Of a DNA stretch of 64,000 nt, positions 1 to 8,276 are shown in pieces. The notes under the pieces were generated by a model. It searched no databases. It was not told where the DNA came from and saw only the letters and a list, made by a program, of their open reading frames with translations. This stretch comes from UBA1672 sp050633645. Its GTDB lineage: Bacteria > Pseudomonadota > Alphaproteobacteria > Micavibrionales > Micavibrionaceae. Made by a program: the position numbers and the translations under genes. The stretch lies in assembly GCA_050633645.1 (NCBI GenBank), contig JBOEGX010000001.1:434001-498000 (forward strand), read 5' to 3'. The stretch's first letter is position 1; every line of letters starts with the position of its first letter.

Positions 1-21
1 ACAATAGAACAAGGCATTACA

Positions 22-1308
22 ATGAAACGCGAAGCAGGGTTTAAATGGCTTTTCCTCGATCTGAACAGCTATTTTTCAAGTGTCGAGCAACAAGAGAACC
101 CAAGTTTACGTGGGCGCCCCGTTATTGTTGTTCCCGTTGATACTGATTACACATGCGCCATCGCGGTTAGTTATGAAGCGCGGCTCTATGGCATAAAAAC
201 AGGAACCATGGTGAAAGATGCAAAACGATTATGCCCCTTTTTGCACTGCATTGTTGCGCGGCATAACGTATATGCTGCATATCACAATCGCATCATAGAA
301 GAAGTTATTAAACACACACCAATCAATGACATATGCTCTATTGATGAGCTATCAAGCCGCCTACCGCCGAGCAAGCGCAACCCCAAAAGCGCAGCAATCT
401 TAACGCGGAACATTAAAGAAAGTATTTGGAATAATATCGGACGGCATATAAACTGCTCTATCGGTTTTGCGCCCAATGCGCTGCTTGCGAAAATCGCTTG
501 TGACATGCAAAAACCAAACGGCATGACCATCATAAACCAGAGTGATTTACCTGATATTTTATACGAACTAAACTTAATCGACATCACTGGGATTGGTCGC
601 AATATGGAGCGCCGACTTCGCGCAGCAAATGTAAAAACCAGCCAGGATTTTTGCAGCATTACACCTAAACACGCCCGCAAAATATGGCGCAGCGTAGAGG
701 GTGAAAGACTATGGCATTTATTGCAGGGGCACGACATAGGCAAACCACGCACAAAAACATGTATGGTCGGCCATAGCCGTGTGATAGACACCATGTCTCG
801 GGCGCCCAATGATGCAAAAATCATAGCAAGAACCCTCACGACAAAAGCCGCACAACGATTGCGCCGCAATGGGCTTTTTGCGAAAAAAATCTCCATTTCC
901 ATGCAAACAACGCTCGGCGTAAATGGGGCTAGAGACATTAAAGTTTTTGCAACACAAGATAGCTTTGTTTTTTTGAAACACCTGCATTTTATGTGGGATG
1001 AACTCATGCGCGATATTAATGTGCATCATCACAATCACGGCGCAAAATTAGAGATCAAAAAAGTATCGGTTGTTTTGCATGATTTAATTACAAATGAGTT
1101 TATTACCGATGATTTTTTGAATGAGGATTCGCCTGCATATCCAACACCACGTCATAGCGAAAAACTGATTCAGGCAATAGATGATTTACAAACAAAGTAT
1201 AAACGCGGCGTTGTTTCCATCGGCATCGCCCCCGCCATGCAAACGGGATGCTTGGAGACAAAAATTGCTTTTTCACGCCTGCCTGAGCAAGAAGAGTTTT
1301 GGAGTTGA
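22..1308 (+). CDS. Y-family (translesion) DNA polymerase
   Basis: Family Y polymerases copy past damaged template bases. The 428-residue product opens with the N-terminal palm motif (LFLDLNSYFSSVEQQ), giving catalytic Asp13 and the aromatic steric-gate pair Tyr17/Phe18. The second acidic motif is SIDE with Asp108 and Glu109, so the metal-binding residues are intact. A helix-hairpin-helix-like stretch (DITGIGRNMERRL) lies near residues 190-205 and a little-finger domain follows. The usual SIDEAYLD motif is altered after SIDE, which suggests a DinB paralogue rather than canonical Pol IV. The ATG at 22 is the only sensible start seen, with the window edge just upstream. Its last bases run close to trmFO, so the two may be cotranscribed. 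Confidence 0.88.
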   Translation: MKREAGFKWLFLDLNSYFSSVEQQENPSLRGRPVIVVPVDTDYTCAIAVSYEARLYGIKTGTMVKDAKRLCPFLHCIVARHNVYAAYHNRIIEEVIKHTPINDICSIDELSSRLPPSKRNPKSAAILTRNIKESIWNNIGRHINCSIGFAPNALLAKIACDMQKPNGMTIINQSDLPDILYELNLIDITGIGRNMERRLRAANVKTSQDFCSITPKHARKIWRSVEGERLWHLLQGHDIGKPRTKTCMVGHSRVIDTMSRAPNDAKIIARTLTTKAAQRLRRNGLFAKKISISMQTTLGVNGARDIKVFATQDSFVFLKHLHFMWDELMRDINVHHHNHGAKLEIKKVSVVLHDLITNEFITDDFLNEDSPAYPTPRHSEKLIQAIDDLQTKYKRGVVSIGIAPAMQTGCLETKIAFSRLPEQEEFWS

Positions 1309-1352
1309 GAATTGATTTGCCACCTTCTTTTTATTTTGATAGAGCTTCTGGC

Positions 1353-2750
1353 ATGACAAAACACATTCTTCACATTATTGGGGCGGGATTAGCAGGTAGC
1401 GAAGCGGCTTGGCAAGCCGCGAACATGGGCATCAACGTTACCCTCCATGAGATGCGCCCGATTGTTAAAACCGCCGCCCATCAGACGGAAGGATGCGCGG
1501 AGCTTGTTTGTTCTAACTCGTTTAGATCTGATGATGCGGAGCATAACGCCGTTGGACTTCTGCATGAGGAGATGCGGCGCATGAACTCACTTATTATGCG
1601 TGAAGGTGATCAGGCGGCAGTACCCGCTGGCGGTGCATTGGCCGTGGATAGAGATATCTTTTCAGGCGGCGTTACACAAGCACTTGAGAATCATCCTAAT
1701 ATCACGATAGAACGCGGTGAGGTTGATGGATTACCGCCGACGGATTGGGAGCATGTTATTATTGCGACAGGCCCCCTAACGTCATCCCCACTCGCCCATG
1801 CTATACAAACTCTCACAGGAGAGGATTCGCTTGCGTTTTTTGATGCGATTGCGCCTATTGTTCACACCGAAAGTGTGGATATGGATGTTGCGTGGTTTCA
1901 ATCACGATATGACAAGGCAGGCCCCGCGGGAACAGGCAAGGATTACCTGAATTGCCCCATGAATAAGGAGCAGTACGAAGCCTTTATTGATGCGCTTTTA
2001 ACGGCAGAATATGGCGAGTTTAAAGAGTGGGAAAAGGACACACCCTATTTTGAAGGGTGCATGCCGATTGAGGTTATGGCTTCGCGCGGCATTGAGACGC
2101 TTCGTTTTGGCCCGATGAAACCCGTTGGCCTTACAAACCCGCATAGTGATGAACGCCCTCATGCGGTGGTTCAACTGCGTCAGGATAACGAGCTTGGCAC
2201 GCTTTATAATATTGTGGGATTTCAAACCAAAATGAAATACGGCGAACAAACGCGCATATTCAAGATGATCCCTGGGCTGGAAAATGCAGAATTTGCAAGG
2301 CTTGGTGGATTACATCGCAATACATTTATCAATTCACCCAAATTATTGGACAGCAGCTTGCGGTTAAAAGCCGATCCACGTATTCGATTTGCGGGTCAAA
2401 TTACAGGGTGTGAAGGATATGTAGAGAGCGCATCTATCGGATTAATGGCTGGACGGTTTGCGGCGGCGGAAATATTACAAGCGGAAATACGCATACCCCC
2501 ACATACAACCGCGTTGGGTTCAATTTTGAACCATGTCAGCGGCGGTGCAAATTCGGAAACGTTCCAGCCTATGAATATTAATTTTGGGCTATTCCCCCCG
2601 CCGACCGATGAGATGCTTCGCCCCGTTCAACAAAATGGAAAGCGCAAAAAGCTCAAAGGGAAAGACCGTAAAAAGGTATATTCCGTTCGCGCATTAGAAG
2701 ATTTGGATCAATGGCTATCCAATGATAGCGATAATATAAAAACAGCGTAA
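1353..2750 (+). CDS. trmFO: Methylenetetrahydrofolate--tRNA-(uracil-5-)-methyltransferase TrmFO
   Basis: TrmFO makes 5-methyluridine at position 54 of the tRNA T-loop, using methylene-tetrahydrofolate and FADH2. The protein (465 residues) starts with a dinucleotide-binding motif (HIIGAGLAGSEAAW) and carries family blocks such as HEMRP, CAELVCSNSFRSD and FAGQITGCEGYVESA. The frame is open from a TTG at 1299, overlapping the previous gene. The ATG at 1353 is preferred because it places the FAD motif at residue 8, as in homologues. The C-terminal KRKKLKGKDRKK stretch is basic. The hydrolase downstream begins 13 bases after the stop. Confidence 0.95.
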   Translation: MTKHILHIIGAGLAGSEAAWQAANMGINVTLHEMRPIVKTAAHQTEGCAELVCSNSFRSDDAEHNAVGLLHEEMRRMNSLIMREGDQAAVPAGGALAVDRDIFSGGVTQALENHPNITIERGEVDGLPPTDWEHVIIATGPLTSSPLAHAIQTLTGEDSLAFFDAIAPIVHTESVDMDVAWFQSRYDKAGPAGTGKDYLNCPMNKEQYEAFIDALLTAEYGEFKEWEKDTPYFEGCMPIEVMASRGIETLRFGPMKPVGLTNPHSDERPHAVVQLRQDNELGTLYNIVGFQTKMKYGEQTRIFKMIPGLENAEFARLGGLHRNTFINSPKLLDSSLRLKADPRIRFAGQITGCEGYVESASIGLMAGRFAAAEILQAEIRIPPHTTALGSILNHVSGGANSETFQPMNINFGLFPPPTDEMLRPVQQNGKRKKLKGKDRKKVYSVRALEDLDQWLSNDSDNIKTA

Positions 2751-2763
2751 AAGAGATTTCTGC

Positions 2764-3429
2764 ATGCCTAAAAATGAACTTGTTATCCTCCTCCATGGCA
2801 TTCTTCGCAGCAAAATGGACATGCATTTCCTTAATAAAAACTTTGAAGAAAATGGGTATGATACGCTCAACATCCTTTATCCATCGCGCGAGAAAAGCCT
2901 TGAAGATATTGCAGAATTTGTGCAAGAGAAATTAGATAACTGCCCGCAATATCACGGCGAAGACACCATGATTCATTTTGTGACGCATTCGATGGGCGGG
3001 CTTATTGCGCGATATTATATTGCAACATATAAACCCAAGAATCTCGGTAAAGTGGTTATGCTTGGGCCACCAAATACAGGCAGTGAATTTGCAGATTGGT
3101 TGAGCGAAACAGAAATACTTGCCCCAATATTTAAGACAATCTTCGGTCCGGCGGGACAGCAATTAGGCACAAAATACAAGCATATTGATGGTGATATTAC
3201 CTATCCATTGGGAATTATTGCGGGGACGATGTCTATTAACCCCCTCGCCCCGTGGATATTAAACGGAGAGCATGACGGCATTGTTCCCGTTGAGCGCACC
3301 AAAATAGACGGAATGACGGATCATATCACGATACCTGCAACACACAGCTTTATGATGTTCAATGGCGATGTTATTGAACAAGCGCTTTATTTTCTGAAAA
3401 ACAGTAAATTCAAACACGACGACCAATAA
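2764..3429 (+). CDS. Alpha/beta-hydrolase, lipase/esterase-like
   Basis: A 221-residue alpha/beta-hydrolase without a signal peptide. The oxyanion-side HG motif (LLHGIL) is at residues 9-14. The nucleophile elbow is THSMGG, giving Ser76, with Thr where the first glycine usually sits. Asp171 (EHDGIVP) and His194 (ATHSFM) complete a plausible triad. The layout resembles PGAP1/lipase-class-2 type esterases acting on lipids or acyl esters, but the substrate cannot be told. It lies 13 bases behind trmFO, probably in one transcript, and its stop is 3 bases from the convergent Lrp regulator gene. Confidence 0.8.
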   Translation: MPKNELVILLHGILRSKMDMHFLNKNFEENGYDTLNILYPSREKSLEDIAEFVQEKLDNCPQYHGEDTMIHFVTHSMGGLIARYYIATYKPKNLGKVVMLGPPNTGSEFADWLSETEILAPIFKTIFGPAGQQLGTKYKHIDGDITYPLGIIAGTMSINPLAPWILNGEHDGIVPVERTKIDGMTDHITIPATHSFMMFNGDVIEQALYFLKNSKFKHDDQ

Positions 3430-3432
3430 TAA

Positions 3433-3903
3433 TTATTCGATTGGTATACCTGGTTTCGATTTCGATGATCGTATTGACAGGGATGACTTCACCGATGTTA
3501 CGTTTGGTGCGCTGGTTAAGCTGCTCGTCAAAAACTCTTGATACGAGTCCCAGTCTTTTGCGACGATTTTCAACATAAAATCGACATCACCTGCAAGCAT
3601 ATAACATTCACGCACCATAGGCAGATCATCAATATATTTTTCGAAAACTTTAAGATCTTCTTCTGCCTGACTTTTTAAACGCACCATCGCAAAAACATTA
3701 ACGCCATATCCCATTAATGCCTGATTAACTTGGGCGTGATAGCTCTTAATATAGCCCTCTTCCTCTAATGCGCGAACGCGGCGTAAACAAGGCGGAGCCG
3801 ATATGCCAACATATCTCGCTAGCTCAACATTTGTGACACGCCCATCATGTTGTAATCGACCTAATATATTTCTGTCTATTTTATCTAATCTGGGGCGTTT
3901 CAT
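3433..3903 (-). CDS. Lrp/AsnC-family transcriptional regulator
   Basis: A 156-residue one-domain Lrp-type regulator. The N-terminal winged helix-turn-helix (LDKIDRNILGRLQHDGRVTNVELA, with the recognition helix near SAPPCLRRVRALE) is followed by the RAM/ligand-binding domain (residues 65-150: VNVFAMVRLKSQAEEDLKVFEKYI...). Proteins of this family form octamers, bind amino acids and control amino-acid metabolism genes. The gene faces the ELM1-family gene across an intergenic gap of about 100 bases, so it may regulate itself and that gene. The ligand is not predictable. Confidence 0.9.
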   Translation of the reverse strand: MKRPRLDKIDRNILGRLQHDGRVTNVELARYVGISAPPCLRRVRALEEEGYIKSYHAQVNQALMGYGVNVFAMVRLKSQAEEDLKVFEKYIDDLPMVRECYMLAGDVDFMLKIVAKDWDSYQEFLTSSLTSAPNVTSVKSSLSIRSSKSKPGIPIE

Positions 3904-4000
3904 TAATTTACCTTATAAGTTCAAATAATAGATTGAGTTGTATAAGGATGCGGTGCAGAATAAGCAAGCATTTTTGAAAGAAAATTACCCTATTCACACA

Positions 4001-4963
4001 ATGACCATAAACGCCCCACAAAACCGCCACAATCCAACTCTTTGGGTCATAACCGAAGGCATAGCAGGCACAGAAAACCAGTGCATTGGCGTTGCTGATG
4101 CACTTAATGTAGGATACGAAGTCAGAAAAGTTCGTTTGAGGCAGCCATGGAAAACCTTATCCCCCTATTTAGGTTTAGAACGCTCATTTACTTTTGAACC
4201 AACACCGCGCCCCCCATGGCCCGACATATTAATCACCAGTGGTCGAAAAAGCATAGCCGCGGCGCGATATATAAAAAAGAAAAACCCCGAAACATTTTCG
4301 GTTCATATCCAAGATCCCAAAATTTCTGCCTCACATTTTGATTTGGTTGCAGTGCCTGAACATGATCGACTGAGAGGGGATAATGTTATTGTTACAAGCG
4401 GCGCACCCAATAAATTGACGCAAGACGTTTTAAACCATGCAAAGTCAGAATTTGATTTTTCCAGCCTTCCTTCTCCGCTCGTGGCGGTTCTAATCGGTGG
4501 AGACAGCAACGCTTATAGCATGAGCGAGTCGATCACCGCTAAACTTGCGGATGATTTGGCGCGTATTAATGGATCATTGCTGATTACATGCTCTCGCCGT
4601 ACGGGGAAGAAAAATGAAGCCCTATTGAGAAAAAAGCTCGATAACAGCTCAAATTTCTTTTGGAACGGATCAGGTGTGAACCCCTATTTCGGGATATTGG
4701 CCTGGGCGGATTATATCCTAGTGACGGCGGATAGTGCGTCTATGATTTCTGAGAGTTGCACCACGGGAAAGCCTACATTTATGATCCCACTTGAAGGAGG
4801 AGGAAAACGTATTAATGCGTTTCATGAAAACCTTATTTCATCTCGCTGCTTAAGGGTTTTTGATGGACACATTGAAAACTATGATTATTTACCGCTAAAT
4901 GATTCACAAATCGTGGCAAATGAAATCAAAAAACGTTATGAGGGGTTTACTCGCGCCAAATGA
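4001..4963 (+). CDS. ELM1/GtrOC1-family putative nucleoside-diphosphate-sugar epimerase-like protein
   Basis: The protein of about 320 residues matches the mitochondrial-fission ELM1 family (DUF1022). Characteristic blocks are LWVITEGIAGTENQC at the N-terminus, PDILITSGRKSIAAARYIKK, VAVLIGGDSNAY, SLLITCSRRTGKK and WADYILVTADSASMISESCTTGKP. The fold resembles GT-B glycosyltransferases. The bacterial members have no firmly known reaction; the plant homologue acts in organelle division. The frame is open from a TTG at 3938, but the ATG at 4001 sits nearest the conserved block. Neither start has a good ribosome-binding site, so the start is uncertain. Confidence 0.85.
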   Translation: MTINAPQNRHNPTLWVITEGIAGTENQCIGVADALNVGYEVRKVRLRQPWKTLSPYLGLERSFTFEPTPRPPWPDILITSGRKSIAAARYIKKKNPETFSVHIQDPKISASHFDLVAVPEHDRLRGDNVIVTSGAPNKLTQDVLNHAKSEFDFSSLPSPLVAVLIGGDSNAYSMSESITAKLADDLARINGSLLITCSRRTGKKNEALLRKKLDNSSNFFWNGSGVNPYFGILAWADYILVTADSASMISESCTTGKPTFMIPLEGGGKRINAFHENLISSRCLRVFDGHIENYDYLPLNDSQIVANEIKKRYEGFTRAK

Positions 4964-5005
4964 TGTTTAAATATAAAGGCACACATTAATAGCAGGGTTT
5001 ATAAT

Positions 5006-5980
5006 ATGGGTGATACATTGCATAGCAAGGTTCTTATAATTGGTTCAGGGCCCGCGGGCTATACTGCCGCAATTTATGCTGCGCGCGCCAATCTTGAACC
5101 AATTCTTGTTACAGGGACGGATCAAGGCGGGCAGCTTATGATTACAACAGAGGTTGAAAACTATCCTGGCTTTGCCGATGTCATTCAAGGGCCATGGCTT
5201 ATGGAGCAAATGAAACTTCAGGCGGAGCATGTTGGGACCAATTTGATCAATGATTATATTATCGATGTTGATTTTACGTCCTCTCCGTTCAAAGCTATTG
5301 CGGATTCAGGCAAGGTTTATACAGGTGATACGGTCGTCATCGCGACGGGCGCCAAGGCAAGATGGCTGGGTCTTCCGTCCGAGAAGACGTTTCAAGGCAA
5401 AGGCGTGTCGGCATGCGCCACATGTGATGGGTTCTTTTTCCGTGGTAAGGAGGTTGCCATTGTTGGCGGCGGGAACACTGCGGTTGAAGAGGCATTATTC
5501 CTTACTAATTTCTGCTCCAAGGTCACATTAATTCATAGGCGCGATTCCCTGCGCGCGGAGAAAATACTTCAGGATCGTTTGTTTGAAAATGAAAAAGTGG
5601 ACTTCATTTGGGATCACACCATTGAGGAAGTTCTTGGTGATGACATGGGCATGACGTCACTGCGCCTTAAAAGCACCAAGACGGGCGAAGAGCAAATCAT
5701 TGATAAACACGGAATTTTTGTTGCGATTGGTCATGACCCTGCGACAGAGCTTTTTCACGGTAAACTGAACATGGATGACCAAAAATATCTTATTACTGCA
5801 CCAGACTCTACGGCCACATCAATTCCCGGTGTTTATGCGGCGGGGGATGTTACAGATCACACATATCGCCAGGCCGTTACGGCCGCGGGCATGGGGTGTA
5901 TGGCAGCCTTAGAGGCAGATAGATTCCTTGCGGCTAAAAACAATAAGACTGACGCAAAGACGGTTCAGGCTGCTGAATAG
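5006..5980 (+). CDS. trxB: Thioredoxin-disulfide reductase
   Basis: NADPH-dependent flavoenzyme that reduces thioredoxin in the cytoplasm. The 324 residues show the FAD motif GSGPAG at 13-18, the redox-active pair Cys137-Ala-Thr-Cys140 in the family signature CATCDG, and an NADPH motif (GGGNTA) at 154-159. The C-terminal FAD motif GVYAAGDV is also present. The length equals that of E. coli TrxB. A LysR-type gene starts 21 bases downstream; trxB-lysR pairs are common in alphaproteobacteria. Confidence 0.97.
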   Translation: MGDTLHSKVLIIGSGPAGYTAAIYAARANLEPILVTGTDQGGQLMITTEVENYPGFADVIQGPWLMEQMKLQAEHVGTNLINDYIIDVDFTSSPFKAIADSGKVYTGDTVVIATGAKARWLGLPSEKTFQGKGVSACATCDGFFFRGKEVAIVGGGNTAVEEALFLTNFCSKVTLIHRRDSLRAEKILQDRLFENEKVDFIWDHTIEEVLGDDMGMTSLRLKSTKTGEEQIIDKHGIFVAIGHDPATELFHGKLNMDDQKYLITAPDSTATSIPGVYAAGDVTDHTYRQAVTAAGMGCMAALEADRFLAAKNNKTDAKTVQAAE

Positions 5981-6001
5981 AAACATTAAAGGACGGGTGC
6001 T

Positions 6002-6898
6002 ATGGATTGGGATAAACTAAGAGTTTTCAAAGCAGTAGCCGAAGCGGGAAGCTTCACCCATGCGGGCGAGAACCTAAATCTGAGCCAATCCGCAATATCA
6101 CGTCAGATTAGCGGCCTTGAGACGAGCCTTGGCCTCACCCTATTCCACAGGCATGCACGCGGTCTTGTCTTAACAGAGCAAGGTGAAATGCTGTTCCAAA
6201 CAACGTCCGAGGTTTTTGATAGCCTGCAAAAGGTTCAAATGCAGCTCACGGATTCACGCGTTCTTCCCGAAGGGCCTCTCACCATAACCACTGTTGAATT
6301 TATTGCATCAACTTGGCTGGCGCCGCAAATTAGTAGCTTTAAAGGACTGTACCCAGATATTCAACTCACCATGCTTTTGGATGATCGCGTATATGATTTG
6401 AACCGTAGACAGGCGGATGTTGCGCTTCGGCTTCAAAAGGCCAATCATGCCGACCTAATTGAAAAACATATGACGACCATCGATTTTTCCCTATGCGCTT
6501 CTAAATCATATCTGGAGAAAGCAGGAACACCGAAAACACTAAATGATTTTTCCAAGCATATCATGATTGGTTATCCGCAAAATATGCATACGCCATTTTT
6601 GAAACCAAACTGGATATTTAATCGACTTGGCATTGATGTCATTAACAACTCTAACGTCATTCTTATAAACTCGATGCATACACGCTATACCGCCGTTAAA
6701 AACGGGACGGGCATATCAGTTTTGCCGCGTTATATTGCACATCAAGATGACGACATCGAAATATTATTCCCTGATCTTAACATCCCCGCAGTTGATATGT
6801 ATTTTGTTTATCCGCAAGAACGCCGGAATTCAAAGCGGATATCCGTCTTAAAAGACTTTCTATTCCATCATATCGAAGACAAGAAGTTCCACGAATAA
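6002..6898 (+). CDS. LysR-family transcriptional regulator
   Basis: A 298-residue LysR-type regulator. Residues 1-60 form the winged helix-turn-helix (WDKLRVFKAVAEAGSFTHAG..LNLSQSAISRQIS), and residues 90-290 the periplasmic-binding-protein-like effector domain. A ribosome-binding site (AAAGGACGG) precedes the ATG. It follows trxB by 21 bases and is probably cotranscribed with it, which suggests a redox-linked role, though the effector is unknown. Its end is followed by the sRNA candidate at 7003-7095. Confidence 0.92.
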   Translation: MDWDKLRVFKAVAEAGSFTHAGENLNLSQSAISRQISGLETSLGLTLFHRHARGLVLTEQGEMLFQTTSEVFDSLQKVQMQLTDSRVLPEGPLTITTVEFIASTWLAPQISSFKGLYPDIQLTMLLDDRVYDLNRRQADVALRLQKANHADLIEKHMTTIDFSLCASKSYLEKAGTPKTLNDFSKHIMIGYPQNMHTPFLKPNWIFNRLGIDVINNSNVILINSMHTRYTAVKNGTGISVLPRYIAHQDDDIEILFPDLNIPAVDMYFVYPQERRNSKRISVLKDFLFHHIEDKKFHE

Positions 6899-6967
6899 CC
6901 CGATATCATCATAACTTAACACACTTGCACATGCTGAAAACACATGGGTGGAATGCAATATTAGCGT

Positions 6968-6996
6968 TTGTTGTTATAAGATGACGCCCATACACT
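6968..6996 (+). promoter_or_regulatory. Candidate sigma-70-type promoter for the small RNA
   Basis: TTGTTG at 6968-6973 and TACACT at 6991-6996 are separated by exactly 17 bases. Both hexamers are partial matches to TTGACA/TATAAT. A start near 7003 would place the whole hairpin series that follows within one short transcript. Confidence 0.4.
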
Positions 6997-7002
6997 TTAA
7001 TT

Positions 7003-7095
7003 GTACACACATCATTGAGAGGCTGTACACCTCTCCGTCTCACAAGACGTAAAACCTCCCTGTTCAACTCACCGGACCTTTGGGTCCGGTTTTTT
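7003..7095 (+). ncRNA. Candidate small RNA with exposed CCUCCC motif
   Basis: Between lysR and the next gene lies a non-coding series of structures. The first is a 6-bp stem at 7017-7022/7030-7035 (GAGAGG/CCTCTC, 7-base loop). A small stem follows at 7036-7039/7046-7049. Next comes an unpaired stretch with CCTCCC at 7055-7060, and last a strong terminator hairpin with a T-run at 7072-7095. CCUCC is complementary to Shine-Dalgarno sequences, and alphaproteobacterial trans-acting sRNAs often expose it in loops. The layout (promoter, two stems, single-stranded anti-SD, terminator) fits such an sRNA of about 90 nt. A plain lysR terminator region remains possible. Confidence 0.5.
7071..7095 (+). 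terminator. Rho-independent terminator
   Basis: CCGGACC (7072-7078) pairs with GGTCCGG (7083-7089) around a 4-base loop; the closing A7071/T7090 pair runs into six T residues ending at 7095. It ends the sRNA candidate and possibly the trxB-lysR transcript. Confidence 0.88.
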
Positions 7096-7162
7096 GTTAA
7101 AATATTTTAATGAAATCCTTCTTGGTTTTTAGTAAACTAAAATAAAAAACACAGAGGGTTGA

Positions 7163-8239
7163 GTGAATTCAGAAGCATCTATTGTACATAGCTCAAATTT
7201 TTCGAATCCATATAGTTTAACAAACTTATGGCGAGCATTAAACAGACCTCAATTTGATAACTCCCCACCAGCGCCGCCAAATATAGCCATTCCCGATGAC
7301 TGGGATATATTTAAGCACAGCTATCAATATGACCACCTTCCGCAAGAGAGCGATATTTACCACAGCCCTTCCAGAACAAATCAGACGAAAGGCACCATAT
7401 TTTATAGCCTAGGATGGAAAACGCACCCCCTTGAAAAGCTCTCTGTTATTGAAGATTTACAACATTCCGGGTATGACGTCATCATTATGCCACTGGTTGA
7501 ATCTCATAATAAAATCGGCACCATGGCAGAAAATATCACGCGTATGGGAACGGCTCTATTTGACGAAAATTCAATTATTCACGACTTAAAAGCCCCTGAT
7601 TCACCACTTTTCGTTATGACGCATTCCACGAGTGCTACAGTTTTTGAAATGGCACAACTTAACGCCAAAAGCATTAACCCTTATAACATCCCTCGAATAG
7701 ATCTTGTTGTTCATACGAATCCATTTATTAATGCGCGTGGGGCGTCAGAAGAAGAAAACCCCATCTTAAGTAAAATATATAAATGGCATGCAAACAGACA
7801 TTTTAACGAGCATGCGGGCGTCCCTCTTCTGGATCGGGCCTTTTACTTTACCCAAGGGCTTACCGAGCAGCTCATACATGGAGACCCGCGCGGACGGCCA
7901 ACTCATGGGCAGGTTTTGGAAATATCAAGCTATGGAAACAGACTGCTAAAAAGCCGTAATTTTGCAGAGCGCAGCGACCCACCCATTGTTGCTTATCTTT
8001 CATCAAATGATGACTTTGCGGATCCCAAAACAGCCAAGAAGTATTTTAACACTAAACCAAACACTCGCCATATATACATCGAAGAGGCTGGTCATAATAT
8101 TCTTCTTCAAGATAATTTAAGGTCGAAAATCATTGACCTATTTGATGCAGAAGACGAAAAATACTCGGCCGATATTCGTAGCCAGTATGATACACCTCCC
8201 CCTACAGAACGTCATACTGATGATCACCCCGCCTTATAA
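7163..8239 (+). CDS. Alpha/beta-hydrolase-like protein with altered nucleophile elbow
   Basis: The product has 358 residues and no signal peptide. After about 75 less conserved, proline-rich residues, a hydrolase-like core begins (GTIFYSLGWKTHPLEKLSVIEDL). The candidate nucleophile is Ser155 in FVMTHSTSATVF, where both glycines of the usual GxSxG are replaced (T-H-S-T-S). Asp283 or Asp284 (SSNDDFADP) and His311 (EEAGHNILL) could complete a triad. The start is GTG at 7163, supported by AGAGGG seven bases upstream. No family could be named with certainty. The gene stands alone between the sRNA candidate and the convergent aatA. Confidence 0.72.
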   Translation: MNSEASIVHSSNFSNPYSLTNLWRALNRPQFDNSPPAPPNIAIPDDWDIFKHSYQYDHLPQESDIYHSPSRTNQTKGTIFYSLGWKTHPLEKLSVIEDLQHSGYDVIIMPLVESHNKIGTMAENITRMGTALFDENSIIHDLKAPDSPLFVMTHSTSATVFEMAQLNAKSINPYNIPRIDLVVHTNPFINARGASEEENPILSKIYKWHANRHFNEHAGVPLLDRAFYFTQGLTEQLIHGDPRGRPTHGQVLEISSYGNRLLKSRNFAERSDPPIVAYLSSNDDFADPKTAKKYFNTKPNTRHIYIEEAGHNILLQDNLRSKIIDLFDAEDEKYSADIRSQYDTPPPTERHTDDHPAL

Positions 8240-8276
8240 GTAGGGCGATGCATTTCAAACTGCTGTTGCTTCGCCT

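Noticed and set aside
282..1007. Minus-strand open frame of about 240 codons inside the polymerase gene
   Set aside because: Shadow of the Y-family polymerase; the catalytic motifs are on the plus strand.
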